A stretch of DNA of 64,000 bases from Methanofervidicoccus abyssi (GCF_004310395.1 NZ_BFAX01000004.1:186001-250000), one strand, 5' to 3'. Shown: positions 9,615-18,872, counted from the stretch's first letter. The notes: generated by a model from the letters alone, not told the origin. Numbers and translations are program-made.

Positions 9615-10550
9615 ATGTTATACGTGGTAGGACATAAGAATCCAGACACTGACAGTATATGCTCTGCCATAGTTTTAGCGTACTTCTTAGATGGAGTTCC
9701 TGCAAGGTTAGGAGGTGTAAATCCAGAAACCCAGTTTGTATTGAAGAGATTTGGAGTTATGGAACCTGAATTAATAAGATCTGCAGAAGGTAAAGAAATA
9801 TTCTTGGTGGATCACAGTGAGAAATCCCAAACCTTAGAAGATTTAGAGAAGGGGAAACTTGTAGGTATTCTGGATCATCACAAAATAGGTATAACGACAT
9901 CGGAACCTATCATATATCTTGCAAAACCTGTGGGATCTACTGCTACATTAATAGGAGAACTCTACTTTAAAAATACGTTGGATATTATAGGAGGAAAGAA
10001 TAAGGAGTTAAAACCTGATTTAGCAGGGCTACTACTCTCTGCAATCCTCTCAGATACAGTTCTCTTTAAATCTCCAACTACCACGGATATAGATAGGAAG
10101 ATAGGGAAAAAACTTGCAGAGATTTCTGGAATAGAGGACATACAAACCTACGGTATGGAGTTACTTAAGGCAAAATCTACAGTAGGTAAGATGGCTCCCG
10201 AAGAGATCGTTAAATTGGATTACAAGGAGTTCAACTTCAACGGTAGAAAGGTAGGTATTGGGCAGGTTGAAGTGATAGATATTGGGGAGATTCAGGAGAA
10301 GAAGGAGAAGATATATAGGATCCTCGAAGAGAAACTTAAAGAGGGTTACGATCTAATCCTGTTCCTTATAACTGATATAATGAAAGAAGGTAGTGAAGTG
10401 TTAGTTGTAGGTAATAAGGAGGCATTTGAGAGAGCCTTCAATGTAAATTTGGAAGGGAAGAGCATATACTTAGAAGGTGTTATGTCCAGGAAGAAACAAG
10501 TAGTCCCTCCATTGGAGAAGTACTATAAGGAGATCTCCAATAAAAAATAA
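9615..10550 (+). CDS. ppaC: Manganese-dependent inorganic pyrophosphatase
   Basis: A 311-residue family II pyrophosphatase of the DHH superfamily, hydrolysing PPi to phosphate in the cytoplasm. Seen: VVGHKNPDTDSICSAI at residues 3-18 (His and two Asp metal ligands), FLVDHSEKSQ near 75, the DHH motif ILDHHKIG near 96-103, and the C-terminal DHHA2 part ending with SRKKQVVPPLEKYY (the RKKQ substrate-binding motif). Length is that of the CBS-less form, as in MJ0608. A GAGGGAT motif precedes the ATG. Confidence 0.93.
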   Translation: MLYVVGHKNPDTDSICSAIVLAYFLDGVPARLGGVNPETQFVLKRFGVMEPELIRSAEGKEIFLVDHSEKSQTLEDLEKGKLVGILDHHKIGITTSEPIIYLAKPVGSTATLIGELYFKNTLDIIGGKNKELKPDLAGLLLSAILSDTVLFKSPTTTDIDRKIGKKLAEISGIEDIQTYGMELLKAKSTVGKMAPEEIVKLDYKEFNFNGRKVGIGQVEVIDIGEIQEKKEKIYRILEEKLKEGYDLILFLITDIMKEGSEVLVVGNKEAFERAFNVNLEGKSIYLEGVMSRKKQVVPPLEKYYKEISNKK

Positions 10551-11070
10551 TAAAAAGATAATTAAAGAAAAAATAAGACAATAAATATAAAAATAAAAAA
10601 AGCAAAATAAGTTCTTATTCCCAGATTATATGATATAGTGGAAAAGTACGTGAAATTCCTGTTAAATCTCTTCCTATCTTTTTCTATTTTTTTCTTAGTT
10701 ATTATTTTTATACTTTAAAAATTATGTTCTTGGTTTAATAATAATGATAAAAATGTTAAGGATTATAATAATTACAAAAAATAAGAAAAGGTTTTAAAAA
10801 AATAAAAAAATAATAAACCCAAATACAAGATTTTAAAGGGAGGAGATTAAGAAAATAATATTCTGAATATTCTCATACAACTGTTGATATTACAGCAGGG
10901 ATTCCTTAATATCTTTGTATCCGGTGTTTATAGATATATTTTGGAATGTTTAATGGTTTTATTTTGTTTTTATTTGTATATTATAATAGATTTCATAAAA
11001 TTTTTAATCACTATTTTTAATGGAGACTGGAGACTAAGTTTTATTTTTATTATATTGTATCATAACTATA
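10551..11070. other. 520-bp spacer between convergent ppaC and bioF
   Basis: No convincing gene: the short open frame at 10884-11093 is AT-driven and lacks a ribosome binding site. The left part is A-rich, a dispersed element occupies 10609-10674, and T-rich runs follow. A segment near 10885-10905 (TTGATATTACAGCAGGGATT) may be a further degenerate element. Confidence 0.5.
10609..10674 (-). repeat. Dispersed intergenic element, copy 3
   Basis: On the minus strand: GGAAGAGATTTAACAGGAAT, then GTACTTTTCCACTATATCAT, then CTGGGAATAAGAACTTATTT. The terminal block matches copy 5 (37.3 kb), and the first block matches copies 1, 2 and 9 less closely. Confidence 0.45.
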
Positions 11071-12204
11071 CTATGTCGAAATGGAGTTATTAGTTTGTCC
11101 AAATTTATTTAAGAGATTACATAACCTTTCAAAATCCTCCTCCCTATGTTCCACATTTATACTTACTCTTATCCTCTCAAGTCCTTTAGGTACAGAAGGA
11201 TATCTGATTCCTGGAGCAAATATTCCATTTTTAATTAGATACTCTGAGATTTCCATAGTCCTCTTCCCCAATATTATGGGGTATATAGGCGTTAAATTGT
11301 CCTCCTTAATAAGGTTATATCTCTTAAATATCCTATTTGTACTCCTTATATTCTCCTGTAACATCTTAGTTAAATATCCTTCCTCTATCAACTCTAAACT
11401 CCTAAGAACTCCAGAGACTACTGGAGGAGGCAGTGCAGTTGAATATATGAAACTCCTGGAAGTATTTATCAGATACTCTACTACTTCTTCTATTCCACAT
11501 ACAAAGCCCCCCAACCCTCCAAAGGCCTTGGAGAGGGTGCCTATCTGGATGATGTTATCTGAAGGTTTTATGTTGAAATGTTTCAAGGTGCCCCTACCTC
11601 CACCTAATACCCCCGTACCATGAGCGTCATCTACTATTACTACACCGTTGTACTCCTCAGCAACCTTCTTTATATCCCTTAGTGGTGCAATATCTCCATC
11701 CATGGAGAACACTCCATCAGTAACAATGAATATATTGTTGTATCTTCTTCCTTTCTTCTCCAAGATATCTACTAAACTCTCTATATTACAGTGTTCGTAT
11801 ACCTCTACATCTGCTCTACTTAACCTACACCCATCTATTATAGAGGCATGGTTTAACCTATCACTTAGAATCAAATCCCCTTTTTTACAGAGGGAACTTA
11901 TAACTCCCACGTTTGTAGAGTATCCAGTAGGGTATACTAAGGCTCTTTCTGTCTCCTTGAAGTCTGCCAATCTCTCTTCTAAAATCTCATGGTTTATATT
12001 TCCAGAAGTTAATCTGGATCCTGTAGAACCTAAACCGTATTTCAGCCCCTCCTTTACAGCCTCTATTACCTCAGGATGTTTTGAAAGACAGAGATAGTCA
12101 TTTGAGGAGAAGTCTAAAATGTTTCTATCTTTTTTTCTTAGAAATCTGTATAAGCCGTTTCTCTTAATAATCCCCAATTCGTCCCTTAGTTTTAGCCTAA
12201 ACAT
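11071..12204 (-). CDS. bioF: 8-amino-7-oxononanoate synthase BioF
   Basis: A 377-residue PLP enzyme of the alpha-oxoamine synthase family, condensing pimeloyl thioester with alanine in biotin synthesis. Seen: LDFSSNDYLCLSKHPEV near residues 30-46, GLGSTGSRLTSGN near 59-71, the VIVDDAHGTGVLG motif near 190-202 with the PLP-binding Asp and His, and IGTLSKAFGGLGGFVCG near 224-240 carrying the Schiff-base lysine. The start at 12204 is chosen because GTGA lies four bases ahead; an upstream ATG at 12216 would add four residues. No other biotin gene is in the window. Confidence 0.88.
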   Translation of the reverse strand: MFRLKLRDELGIIKRNGLYRFLRKKDRNILDFSSNDYLCLSKHPEVIEAVKEGLKYGLGSTGSRLTSGNINHEILEERLADFKETERALVYPTGYSTNVGVISSLCKKGDLILSDRLNHASIIDGCRLSRADVEVYEHCNIESLVDILEKKGRRYNNIFIVTDGVFSMDGDIAPLRDIKKVAEEYNGVVIVDDAHGTGVLGGGRGTLKHFNIKPSDNIIQIGTLSKAFGGLGGFVCGIEEVVEYLINTSRSFIYSTALPPPVVSGVLRSLELIEEGYLTKMLQENIRSTNRIFKRYNLIKEDNLTPIYPIILGKRTMEISEYLIKNGIFAPGIRYPSVPKGLERIRVSINVEHREEDFERLCNLLNKFGQTNNSIST

Positions 12205-12216
12205 ACTTTCACACAT

Positions 12217-12601
12217 TTAAATTATGAAAAAAGATACTGTAAAAAATAAAAAGAGAGTAAATACGCCCTGTATTACATATTACTTTTTTCCGGAGTGCCT
12301 TTGGGATCTTGAAAGGCTAATTCCTATCGTTAACATGAGCCTGTCCATTCGTGAAGTTTTAAACTGATTATGTGATTAAATGTCCTTACTGTCTAAATCC
12401 ACTTCACTACCGTAGGGTAATAGGGCTAGATTATAGATTTATTATTTTTAATTTTTTGTTTTTATTATTTTTTTAGATATTTTTAAGATTTAAAATGTTA
12501 AAAACCCCTATTTAGACATTTGAAAATATCAATTTATTATATCGTCATAACTATAATTGAAATCAGGATTCTATCTGATCTTTTTACGGAGAGGTGATAC
12601 C
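12217..12601. other. 385-bp divergent spacer between bioF and frhA with a structured island
   Basis: The part from about 12255 to 12420 is much richer in G+C than the surrounding spacer and holds two hairpins: GCCTTT (12297-12302) with AAAGGC (12312-12317), and TACC (12408-12411) with GGTA (12416-12419). The frhA leader (12562-12590) contains CAGGATTCTATCTGATCTTT, resembling the first block of the dispersed elements. Whether the island is a leader RNA of either gene or a free RNA is unknown. Confidence 0.45.
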
Positions 12602-13831
12602 TTGACAGAGGTTGTTAATATTGCACCATCTACCAGGCATGAAGGACATGCTAAGTTGATACTTGAAGTTGATGAAAAAGGTATAGTGAGTAGGGCCTAC
12701 TACATAAATACTACTCCAGTTAGGGGTTTTGAAACGATGTTAGTAGGGAGACCTGCTGAATTTGCCCCAATTGCAGTCATGAGAATATGTGGTATATGCC
12801 AAACTACCCATGGTATAGCCTCATGTAGTGCAATTGAAGACGCTATCGGTTGTGAAGTACCAGAGGATGGACTTCTGTTAAGGGAGTTAGTAGGATTAGG
12901 AAATAGAATGCATTCCCATCTACTACACCACTTACTAACCCTTGAGGACTTTATAAAACCTGATGAAGAAGATCTAAAGATTGATACTATAAAACTTATC
13001 CAGAGGATGAGAAAGGTTGGACAGTTGATAGTGGATATTGTAGGAGGCGAAGGTATTCATCCTCCAAATATTGTGATAGGTGGTATGAGGACAAACATCT
13101 CTGAAAGAGCTAAGGCAAAGTTATACTATGCGTTGAAACAGTATGAAAAGGATGCCCATATGATGTACGAGATATATGTAGAATTAATAGAAAGATACTT
13201 GGAAGAAGTTGGTATTCCAGATTTAGGATCCCACGACTACCCTTACATAGCATCACATACCACCTACGGAGATAAATATGCTATAAACTGGGATAGTGTT
13301 GTAGAGATACCTCCCCACAGATACTATAAAGATATCAAGATCGCAGAGAGTACTTCGGTAATGATACCTCTCTACGAAGGAGTTCCTGCTGAAGGGGGAC
13401 CAAGAGCTAGGTTAGTTAAATTTGGGAACTTTAAATCTGGAGGAAGTGTAATGGATATAAACATTGCAAGGGCCAAAGAAAATTTAGGAGCAGTATATAG
13501 AGCCATCGAGATACTCGATGAGTTAAATATAAATGGAAAGACTAGAACAACACCTGAGTACAGAGATGGCTTTGGAATAGGAGTACATGAGGCACCTAGG
13601 GCTACAAATACCCACTTTGCAGAAGTTGGAAAAGATGGGAGGATTAAATCTTATAAAATTATAGCTGCATCAACCTGGAACTTCCCCGTAGTTGAGAAGG
13701 CTATTGAGGGCTATCCTCACCAATACGCAGAAGTTATAATGCGTGCTTACGATATATGAGCATCATGTGCAACCCATGTAATTGTTAAAGATGATGAAAG
13801 CAAGGAGATAATAGAGATAAGGAAGATTTAA
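12602..13831 (+). CDS. frhA: F420-reducing [NiFeSe]-hydrogenase large subunit with UGA-encoded selenocysteine
   Basis: A 409-residue catalytic subunit (called fruA when it contains selenium) that oxidises H2 and passes electrons through FrhG and FrhB to F420. An in-frame TGA at 13757-13759 is not a stop. It falls at the first cysteine position of the C-terminal nickel-binding motif, reading YDI-U-ASCATHV, and the frame continues 23 more codons to TAA at 13829-13831. A SECIS element follows at once. The N-terminal nickel motif RICGICQTTHGIAS is near residues 62-75. The start is TTG at 12602, directly behind GAGGTGATACC; a TTG at 12557 has no ribosome binding site. The C-terminal extension after the His is presumably cut by FrhD. 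Confidence 0.95.
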
Positions 13832-13865
13832 GACTCGAGGGGAACCATCTCTGGACCCGAGAGTC
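13832..13865 (+). promoter_or_regulatory. Archaeal SECIS element of frhA
   Basis: It starts one base after the frhA stop. CTCG (13834-13837) pairs with CGAG, GGG with CCC, and CC with GG. Between them lies the hallmark internal loop with GAA on the 5' side and A on the 3' side, capped by a six-base loop. Archaeal SECIS elements sit in the 3' UTR and direct SelB/Sec-tRNA to internal UGA codons. It fills most of the 51-bp gap before frhD. Confidence 0.9.
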
Positions 13866-13882
13866 AAGATAAAGGTAATAAC

Positions 13883-14410
13883 ATGGAGGAGTTAAATCCA
13901 TCTTACTTTAAGGATATAATGGTTTTAGGTTGTGGGAATATCCTATTTGGAGACGACGGTTTCGGTTTTCATGTCATCGAGAAACTTAAAGATCTATTAA
14001 CTGAGGAGGAGAAGAAAAGAGTAGCCCTTGTAGATGCTGGTACGGGGGCACCACAACAGGTACTCTCCCTTATAGATGAGACTACAAAGACAAAAAAGAT
14101 AATTGTTGTGGATATTATAGATTACAATCTAAAACCTGGAGAAATAAAGATATTGAAAAAGGAGGATCTACCAGATCCTAAGCATTCTCGATTGGATATA
14201 CACAATTGGCCCTTGGCAGGTATCTTAAAAGAGGTATGTGAGAAGTATAACATAGACATCCTTGTGGTAGGCTGTCAGGGGAAGTATATACCAAAACCTG
14301 ATGTATATATTGGACTTAGTAAAGAGGTTGAGAAGGGGGTTGATAAAGCTGTGGAAATAATTCTAAAGGAGATAAGAAACAACAGCAGAGAGGGATATGA
14401 TGGAAGATAA
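13883..14410 (+). CDS. frhD: Hydrogenase maturation protease FrhD
   Basis: A 175-residue endopeptidase of the HyaD/HycI family that trims the C-terminus of the hydrogenase large subunit after nickel insertion. Seen: [19 protein letters not shown] near residues 16-34 with the nickel-sensing Asp, and [10 protein letters not shown] near 50-59. It follows frhA and its SECIS and overlaps frhG by 14 bp, so it is translationally coupled. The natural target is FrhA's tail after its CxxH-like motif. Confidence 0.93.
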   Translation: MEELNPSYFKDIMVLGCGNILFGDDGFGFHVIEKLKDLLTEEEKKRVALVDAGTGAPQQVLSLIDETTKTKKIIVVDIIDYNLKPGEIKILKKEDLPDPKHSRLDIHNWPLAGILKEVCEKYNIDILVVGCQGKYIPKPDVYIGLSKEVEKGVDKAVEIILKEIRNNSREGYDGR

Positions 14411-15071
14411 AAGAATAACTGTAGCACATGTGCAGTTAAGTAGTTGCTGTGGATGTTTAATATCCTTAACAGATACCTACGAGAAACTTCTAGACGTCCT
14501 AAATAGTGTAGATCTTGTATACTGTCAGACACTGATAGATGTAAGGGAGATTCCTAATGCTGATGTTATATTGGTGGAAGGTGCTGTATGTCTCGATGAT
14601 CACCACGCCATGGAAATAGTAAAGGAAGTTAGAGAGAAGGGGAAGATAGTAGTTGCATTAGGTGCATGTGCAGCAGTAGGAGGTATTACAAGATTCTGTA
14701 AAGGGGGACAGATGCCTAAGCCCGTCCAAAGCTCTTTTTCTCCACTGACAGAGGTAATAAAGTGTGATCTTGCTATACCAGGATGTCCTCCATCCCCAGA
14801 GTTGATAACAAATGTTATCACTGCAGTTATAGAAGGAAACACTGAATATTTAAAACCCTTTGCTAAATATGGGGAGAAGAAACATGAGGCTTGTGGATGT
14901 GATCTTATAATTAACGTTATAAACAAATCCCTGTGTATGGGATGTGGTACCTGTGTAGCTTCCTGTCCAACAAGAGCCATAGAGATGGTTGATGGGAGAC
15001 CATTGGTCTCCTCTCAACTATGTATAAAGTGTGGAGCATGTTCCTTCCAATGTCCTAGAATAGGGATTTAA
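14397..15071 (+). CDS. frhG: F420-reducing hydrogenase small subunit FrhG
   Basis: A 224-residue electron-transfer subunit. Seen: [15 protein letters not shown] near residues 14-28 and further cysteines ([24 protein letters not shown]) that ligate the proximal [4Fe-4S] cluster, then two ferredoxin-type sets, [12 protein letters not shown] near 179-190 and [12 protein letters not shown] near 209-220. It relays electrons from the Ni-Fe(Se) site to FrhB. Two ATGs are adjacent at the start; the gene overlaps frhD by 14 bp. Confidence 0.94.
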   Translation: MMEDKRITVAHVQLSSCCGCLISLTDTYEKLLDVLNSVDLVYCQTLIDVREIPNADVILVEGAVCLDDHHAMEIVKEVREKGKIVVALGACAAVGGITRFCKGGQMPKPVQSSFSPLTEVIKCDLAIPGCPPSPELITNVITAVIEGNTEYLKPFAKYGEKKHEACGCDLIINVINKSLCMGCGTCVASCPTRAIEMVDGRPLVSSQLCIKCGACSFQCPRIGI

Positions 15072-15095
15072 ATATAATATTTTATAGGTGATTCC

Positions 15096-15914
15096 ATGGA
15101 ACCTCTCGGAAGTTATAAAAGTATAATATCAGCAAGAGCTACAGATAGTAGAATACTCAAAAGATCCCAGGATGGAGGTATAGTATCTGCAGTATTCATA
15201 TATGGATTGGAGAATAGCATTTTAGATGGAGTTATTGTAGCAGATAAGGAAAAGAACTTTAAACCGGTCCCAAAGGTTGCTACTACACCTGAGGAGGTGT
15301 TAAAGGCAGCAGGTACTAAATACACAGTATGTCCGAATCTCAGTGTATTAAAAAGTGCTATAAGGGAGTACGGTTGTGAAAGGATCGGAGTAGTCGGCAC
15401 CCCTTGTCAGATTATATCTTTAAGGAAGGCCCTTAAATATCCCGTAGGGTTTCGACATCTGGTAGATAAAGTTGCACTACTTCTAGGCATATTCTGTATG
15501 GAAAACTTCCCATATATGGGGATGAAGACTATAGTGGAGGAACTCTGTGGTGTAAAGTTGGAAGATGTAGTTAAGATGGATATTGGAAAGGGTAAATTCT
15601 GGGTATACACTAAATGGGGGGATACGAAATCTGTTAAACTGAAAAAAACCCATCCCTATGAACAGACTTCCTGTCATGTATGTACAGACTATACTGCAGA
15701 GTTGGCAGATATTTCAACAGGTTCAGTAGGTAGTCCAGATGGCTGGAGTACAGTACTCATAAGAAGTGAAAAGGGAGAAGAGCTTATTAATAGAATGATA
15801 GAAGAAGGTTATCTGGAAACTAAACCTATAGATGAAGGTAAGTTTGGATTAGGTATACTTAAAAAACTAGCACTAACTAAGAAGGAGAAAAATATGAAAA
15901 GAGATAGAGCATAG
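15096..15914 (+). CDS. frhB: F420-reducing hydrogenase F420-binding subunit FrhB
   Basis: A 272-residue flavo-iron-sulphur protein that transfers hydride from FAD to coenzyme F420. Seen: an N-terminal [31 protein letters not shown] near residues 108-121 typical of the FrhB/FdhB family, and a cysteine group around [16 protein letters not shown] near 191-206 for one [4Fe-4S] cluster. The start follows GGTGATTCC. It ends the frhADGB operon. The C-terminal tail is short and lysine-rich. Confidence 0.94.
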   Translation: MEPLGSYKSIISARATDSRILKRSQDGGIVSAVFIYGLENSILDGVIVADKEKNFKPVPKVATTPEEVLKAAGTKYTVCPNLSVLKSAIREYGCERIGVVGTPCQIISLRKALKYPVGFRHLVDKVALLLGIFCMENFPYMGMKTIVEELCGVKLEDVVKMDIGKGKFWVYTKWGDTKSVKLKKTHPYEQTSCHVCTDYTAELADISTGSVGSPDGWSTVLIRSEKGEELINRMIEEGYLETKPIDEGKFGLGILKKLALTKKEKNMKRDRA

Positions 15915-16396
15915 AAAAGAGTTAGGATTACCTGTACCTATTATCGAATAATAACATTAACTATTTTTTTAAAGTTATAATGATTATTAAAATTTTAAAA
16001 TTTATTATTATAATTTATTATTGTATGGTAATATATGCTTAGTGTATGTATACATACCGATTAAAGTTAAATAGAAAAAATATTTATACGGCAATAGGTT
16101 TCCTAATGCCTATTGGATCTATAGTTGCTTGTAAATTTTTATTGGAATTTATTTACATACTCTAAAGTCCCAAATGGTTATTATTAGAGCATTTTAAAAT
16201 AAGTTATATCTCCCTTAAATTCATTGAAGGTATTTTTTTAATATCTAATGTAAACAACTATACGTTATTATTTAGAAATATTCGAAAAACTATCAAAATA
16301 AAAACAGTTCAAAGTACCCCTTGTACTAACTGAAATAGTAAAATATGATTTAGCAAAACTATGGAAAATTTATAAAAGTAAGGGAAAGGGGTAACG
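15915..16396. other. 482-bp spacer with a perfect palindrome and a hairpin behind a TATA box
   Basis: No gene. GTATGTATACATAC at 16044-16057 is a perfect palindrome. A TATA-like TATTTATAC follows at 16081-16089. CAATAGG (16092-16098) pairs with CCTATTG (16109-16115). This could be a promoter with an operator giving a long leader to mfnD, or an unrecognised small RNA. Confidence 0.4.
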
Positions 16397-17299
16397 ATGA
16401 ATATATTTCTCTTTGAATACGCCGTAGGAAGTAACGAAGATGTAGATCTTCATATACTGCAAGAGGGTAAGTTGATGTTCGACAGATTGTTAGAAGATTT
16501 TCTAAATAACAACTTCACTGTCATCACTGTTGTTGGTGAGAGGCATACACAATACTACAGGGATAGGGATAATCTGAAAGTGTACATCCAGAGAGATTCT
16601 AACGTAATGGGAACAGTAGAAGAAGTGTTAAATAGGGAAAAAATAGATAGTGCCCTTGTAATTGCACCTGAGTGTGATGGATTGCTTTACAGACTGACTA
16701 AATTGATCGAAGAAGAAGATATCTTAAATTTAGGTTCCCACAGTGAAGGTGTGAAAATATGTGGAAATAAATATCTAACCTATGAGAAGATAAAAAATAT
16801 TGTTAAAACTCCTAAAACTTTACCTCCAAAGAGATACATAGTAAAGAAAATAGACGGTTGCGGTGGTTCCAATCAACTGATAATCCCTGAGAATCACATA
16901 ATTCAGGAATACATAGAAGGGGAACCTTATTCCACAAGTTTCATAGTGGGAGACAAATTCTATCCACTATCCTTGAATAAACAGTATTATAGAGATGGGA
17001 GATACATAGGAGGAGAGATCAATATATCTCATCCCCTAAAAGATAGGATAATAGAGGAGTCGATGAAGGCTCTGGAGGAGATAGAAGGTTTAAATGGGTA
17101 TGTAGGTGTGGATATCTTATTGGACGGAGATACTATATATATTCTCGAGATAAATCCCAGAATAACTACATCTATAGTAGGTATATACACCACTCCTCCA
17201 ATCTCACAGCTATTAGTAGATAATGCCAAGGGAAAGGATCTTAGATACACTATAATGGGAAGTAGGAGGATCACTATAGATCTCCAGAGTTCCCATTAA
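16397..17299 (+). CDS. mfnD: Tyramine-L-glutamate ligase MfnD (ATP-grasp)
   Basis: A 300-residue ATP-grasp protein of the COG1821 type, the family of MJ0815, which joins tyramine to glutamate during methanofuran synthesis. Seen: MNIFLFEYAVGS at the start, KIDGCGGSNQLI near residues 151-162, IIQEYIEGEPYSTSFIVG near 169-186, and YILEINPRITTSIVGIY near 248-264 with the metal-binding Glu and Asn of ATP-grasp enzymes. Length is as expected. AAAGGGG lies before the ATG. It appears monocistronic. The substrate is inferred from family similarity. Confidence 0.8.
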   Translation: MNIFLFEYAVGSNEDVDLHILQEGKLMFDRLLEDFLNNNFTVITVVGERHTQYYRDRDNLKVYIQRDSNVMGTVEEVLNREKIDSALVIAPECDGLLYRLTKLIEEEDILNLGSHSEGVKICGNKYLTYEKIKNIVKTPKTLPPKRYIVKKIDGCGGSNQLIIPENHIIQEYIEGEPYSTSFIVGDKFYPLSLNKQYYRDGRYIGGEINISHPLKDRIIEESMKALEEIEGLNGYVGVDILLDGDTIYILEINPRITTSIVGIYTTPPISQLLVDNAKGKDLRYTIMGSRRITIDLQSSH

Positions 17300-17648
17300 A
17301 AACGATATAAAAAACATTTTATAGATAATAAATAATAAAAAAGAATAGAATAAATATAAAATAAAAAGATTTTTAATAAATAAAAACCTCTATCTAGATA
17401 CGTCTTTCTTCTACTTCCGAAGAGTGAAGGAAAAAAGAATTCCTAACGTCTATCTAACTACAAACTCTGGGACATGCTTTATACTATATACAGAATTTTC
17501 TTATCTTATCTCCATATTAAGAAAACATCTAGGGATATTATAATTATATTATTTTTATTTTTGATCAACTACTTTTGAGGGAAACTGAGGTATAATTATG
17601 TAATTTATCAGGATTTTTGATGAGATATAAACGTAAATTTGTGATAAT
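17300..17648. other. 349-bp spacer, A-rich then mixed then T-rich
   Basis: No gene. A mixed-composition core at about 17385-17480 contains the inverted repeat CTTC (17408-17411) with GAAG (17426-17429). It begins with AACCTCTATCTAG, resembling the AACCTCTATACAG of dispersed copy 6. It may be a diverged copy of that element. Confidence 0.35.
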
Positions 17649-18512
17649 ATGAAGTTTCTAATACTGATGATAACTAACAACTGTAATTTAAAGTGTATCT
17701 ACTGCTATAGGAAAGATAACACAGGTAAAAAAGAGATGAGATTCAAAACTGCTAAAAATGCCATAGATTATATCCTAAAGAAGGATGATAAATTAAAGAT
17801 CCAATTTACGGGAGGGGAACCTCTATTAAATTTCAAATTAATTGAAAGAATTGTAGATTACTGTAAGGATCAATATCCGGACAAAAATATAACCTACGCT
17901 GTCCAAACCAACGGAACTTTACTGGATAAAGAAATTATAGAGAAGATTAAAGAGTTGGATATAAAAGTTGGGGTAAGTTTAGATACTATAGATCCTAAAG
18001 ATACTATCTTAAGACCATACAGGAATGGGAGACCTTCCACCTTGGATACCTTAAAAGGTATGTATCTCTTGAGGGAGAACAAAGTACCCTTTGGAGTTAC
18101 AACTGTAGTGACCAATAAAAACCTCCCACACCTTCAGGATCTCGTGTATTACCTCATCTCCATAGGTGTGAGGAGTATAAGTTTTGATCTGTTGAAACCT
18201 AAGAAGAGAGAACACTTCTCACTGATGCCAGAAGAGGAAGAATTCAGAAAAGTTTTAGAGAAGATGAAGGATCTTCCCATATATATAAAGAATTTAAGAA
18301 AAAGGCCTGAGAATAAATACTGCTATCTAAACAGTGGAGATCTTCTTTTTGTCAGTGAAATCGGAAACATTTATCCCTGTCCCACCTTAGAGGGCTACTT
18401 CTACGGAGGAAACATTAACAGTGGAAAAGATATTAAACTATTTAAAGTTAAATGTAACTACTGTTTTGCCAGAAGTTATCTAATTAGAAGGATTGCTAAC
18501 TACCTTTCCTAA
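17649..18512 (+). CDS. Radical SAM protein with C-terminal cysteine cluster
   Basis: A 287-residue radical SAM enzyme. The cluster motif CNLKCIYC near residues 13-20 binds the SAM-cleaving [4Fe-4S] cluster, and QFTGGEPLLNF near 56-66 is the GGEP motif. Later cysteines (KYCYL, YPCPTLEGY, VKCNYCFARSYL near 265-280) suggest an auxiliary cluster in a SPASM/twitch-like region, as in peptide- or cofactor-modifying enzymes. No substrate peptide is visible beside it. GTGAT precedes the ATG. The reaction cannot be assigned. Confidence 0.8.
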   Translation: MKFLILMITNNCNLKCIYCYRKDNTGKKEMRFKTAKNAIDYILKKDDKLKIQFTGGEPLLNFKLIERIVDYCKDQYPDKNITYAVQTNGTLLDKEIIEKIKELDIKVGVSLDTIDPKDTILRPYRNGRPSTLDTLKGMYLLRENKVPFGVTTVVTNKNLPHLQDLVYYLISIGVRSISFDLLKPKKREHFSLMPEEEEFRKVLEKMKDLPIYIKNLRKRPENKYCYLNSGDLLFVSEIGNIYPCPTLEGYFYGGNINSGKDIKLFKVKCNYCFARSYLIRRIANYLS

Positions 18513-18550
18513 CGGTATTTAGATATATCCATTATTTTATTTTGTTCCAT

Positions 18551-18571
18551 CATAACCGAAAAGTTTATATA
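18551..18571 (+). promoter_or_regulatory. Promoter (BRE and TATA box) of tRNA-Cys
   Basis: CATAACCGAAAAGTTTATAT is a strong archaeal BRE/TATA sequence ending 46 bp before the tRNA. Almost the same string precedes tRNA-Thr on the minus strand at 37248-37268. Confidence 0.75.
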
Positions 18572-18617
18572 GGAGATATAATTATTGCCATATAGGATAT
18601 CCTTAACTGAGTATTGT

Positions 18618-18694
18618 GCCAGGGTAGTCTAGTCTGGCGAGGCGGCGGACTGCAGATCCGCTTTAGGAGGGTTCAAATCCCTCCCCTGGCTCCA
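18618..18694 (+). tRNA. tRNA-Cys (anticodon GCA), CCA encoded
   Basis: A full cloverleaf: acceptor GCCAGGG/CCCTGGC, anticodon stem GCGGA/TCCGC around CTGCAGA with anticodon GCA, T arm GAGGG-TTCAAAT-CCCTC, discriminator U and encoded CCA. In this lineage it is charged with O-phosphoserine by SepRS (gene at 45134) and then converted to Cys-tRNA. No intron. Confidence 0.97.
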
Positions 18695-18821
18695 TTTTTT
18701 TTGTAGATATTATATTTATATATTCAAATATATCAGTAAAATATAGATAAGTTATTAAATATTTAGATACCATATTTTAAATTTATTAATAGATGTCTCC
18801 ATAATTCCAAAACGATAATTT

Positions 18822-18830
18822 TTTATATAA
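18822..18830 (+). promoter_or_regulatory. TATA box of hmd
   Basis: TTTATATAA lies about 43 bp before the hmd ATG, preceded by an A-rich BRE-like AAAACGATAA. Confidence 0.6.
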
Positions 18831-18872
18831 TTTCTATAAAGAATATTGATAGTTAAAAAATAAGGTGATATT

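Noticed and set aside
10884-11093. 69-codon open frame in the ppaC-bioF spacer
   Set aside because: Phe/Ile/Tyr-rich translation of T-rich sequence, overlaps the bioF end, no ribosome binding site.
12557-13759. frhA as a 400-residue protein ending at TGA 13757
   Set aside because: The TGA replaces a conserved nickel-ligand cysteine codon, the frame continues through CATHV, and a SECIS follows. The TTG start at 12557 also lacks a ribosome binding site.
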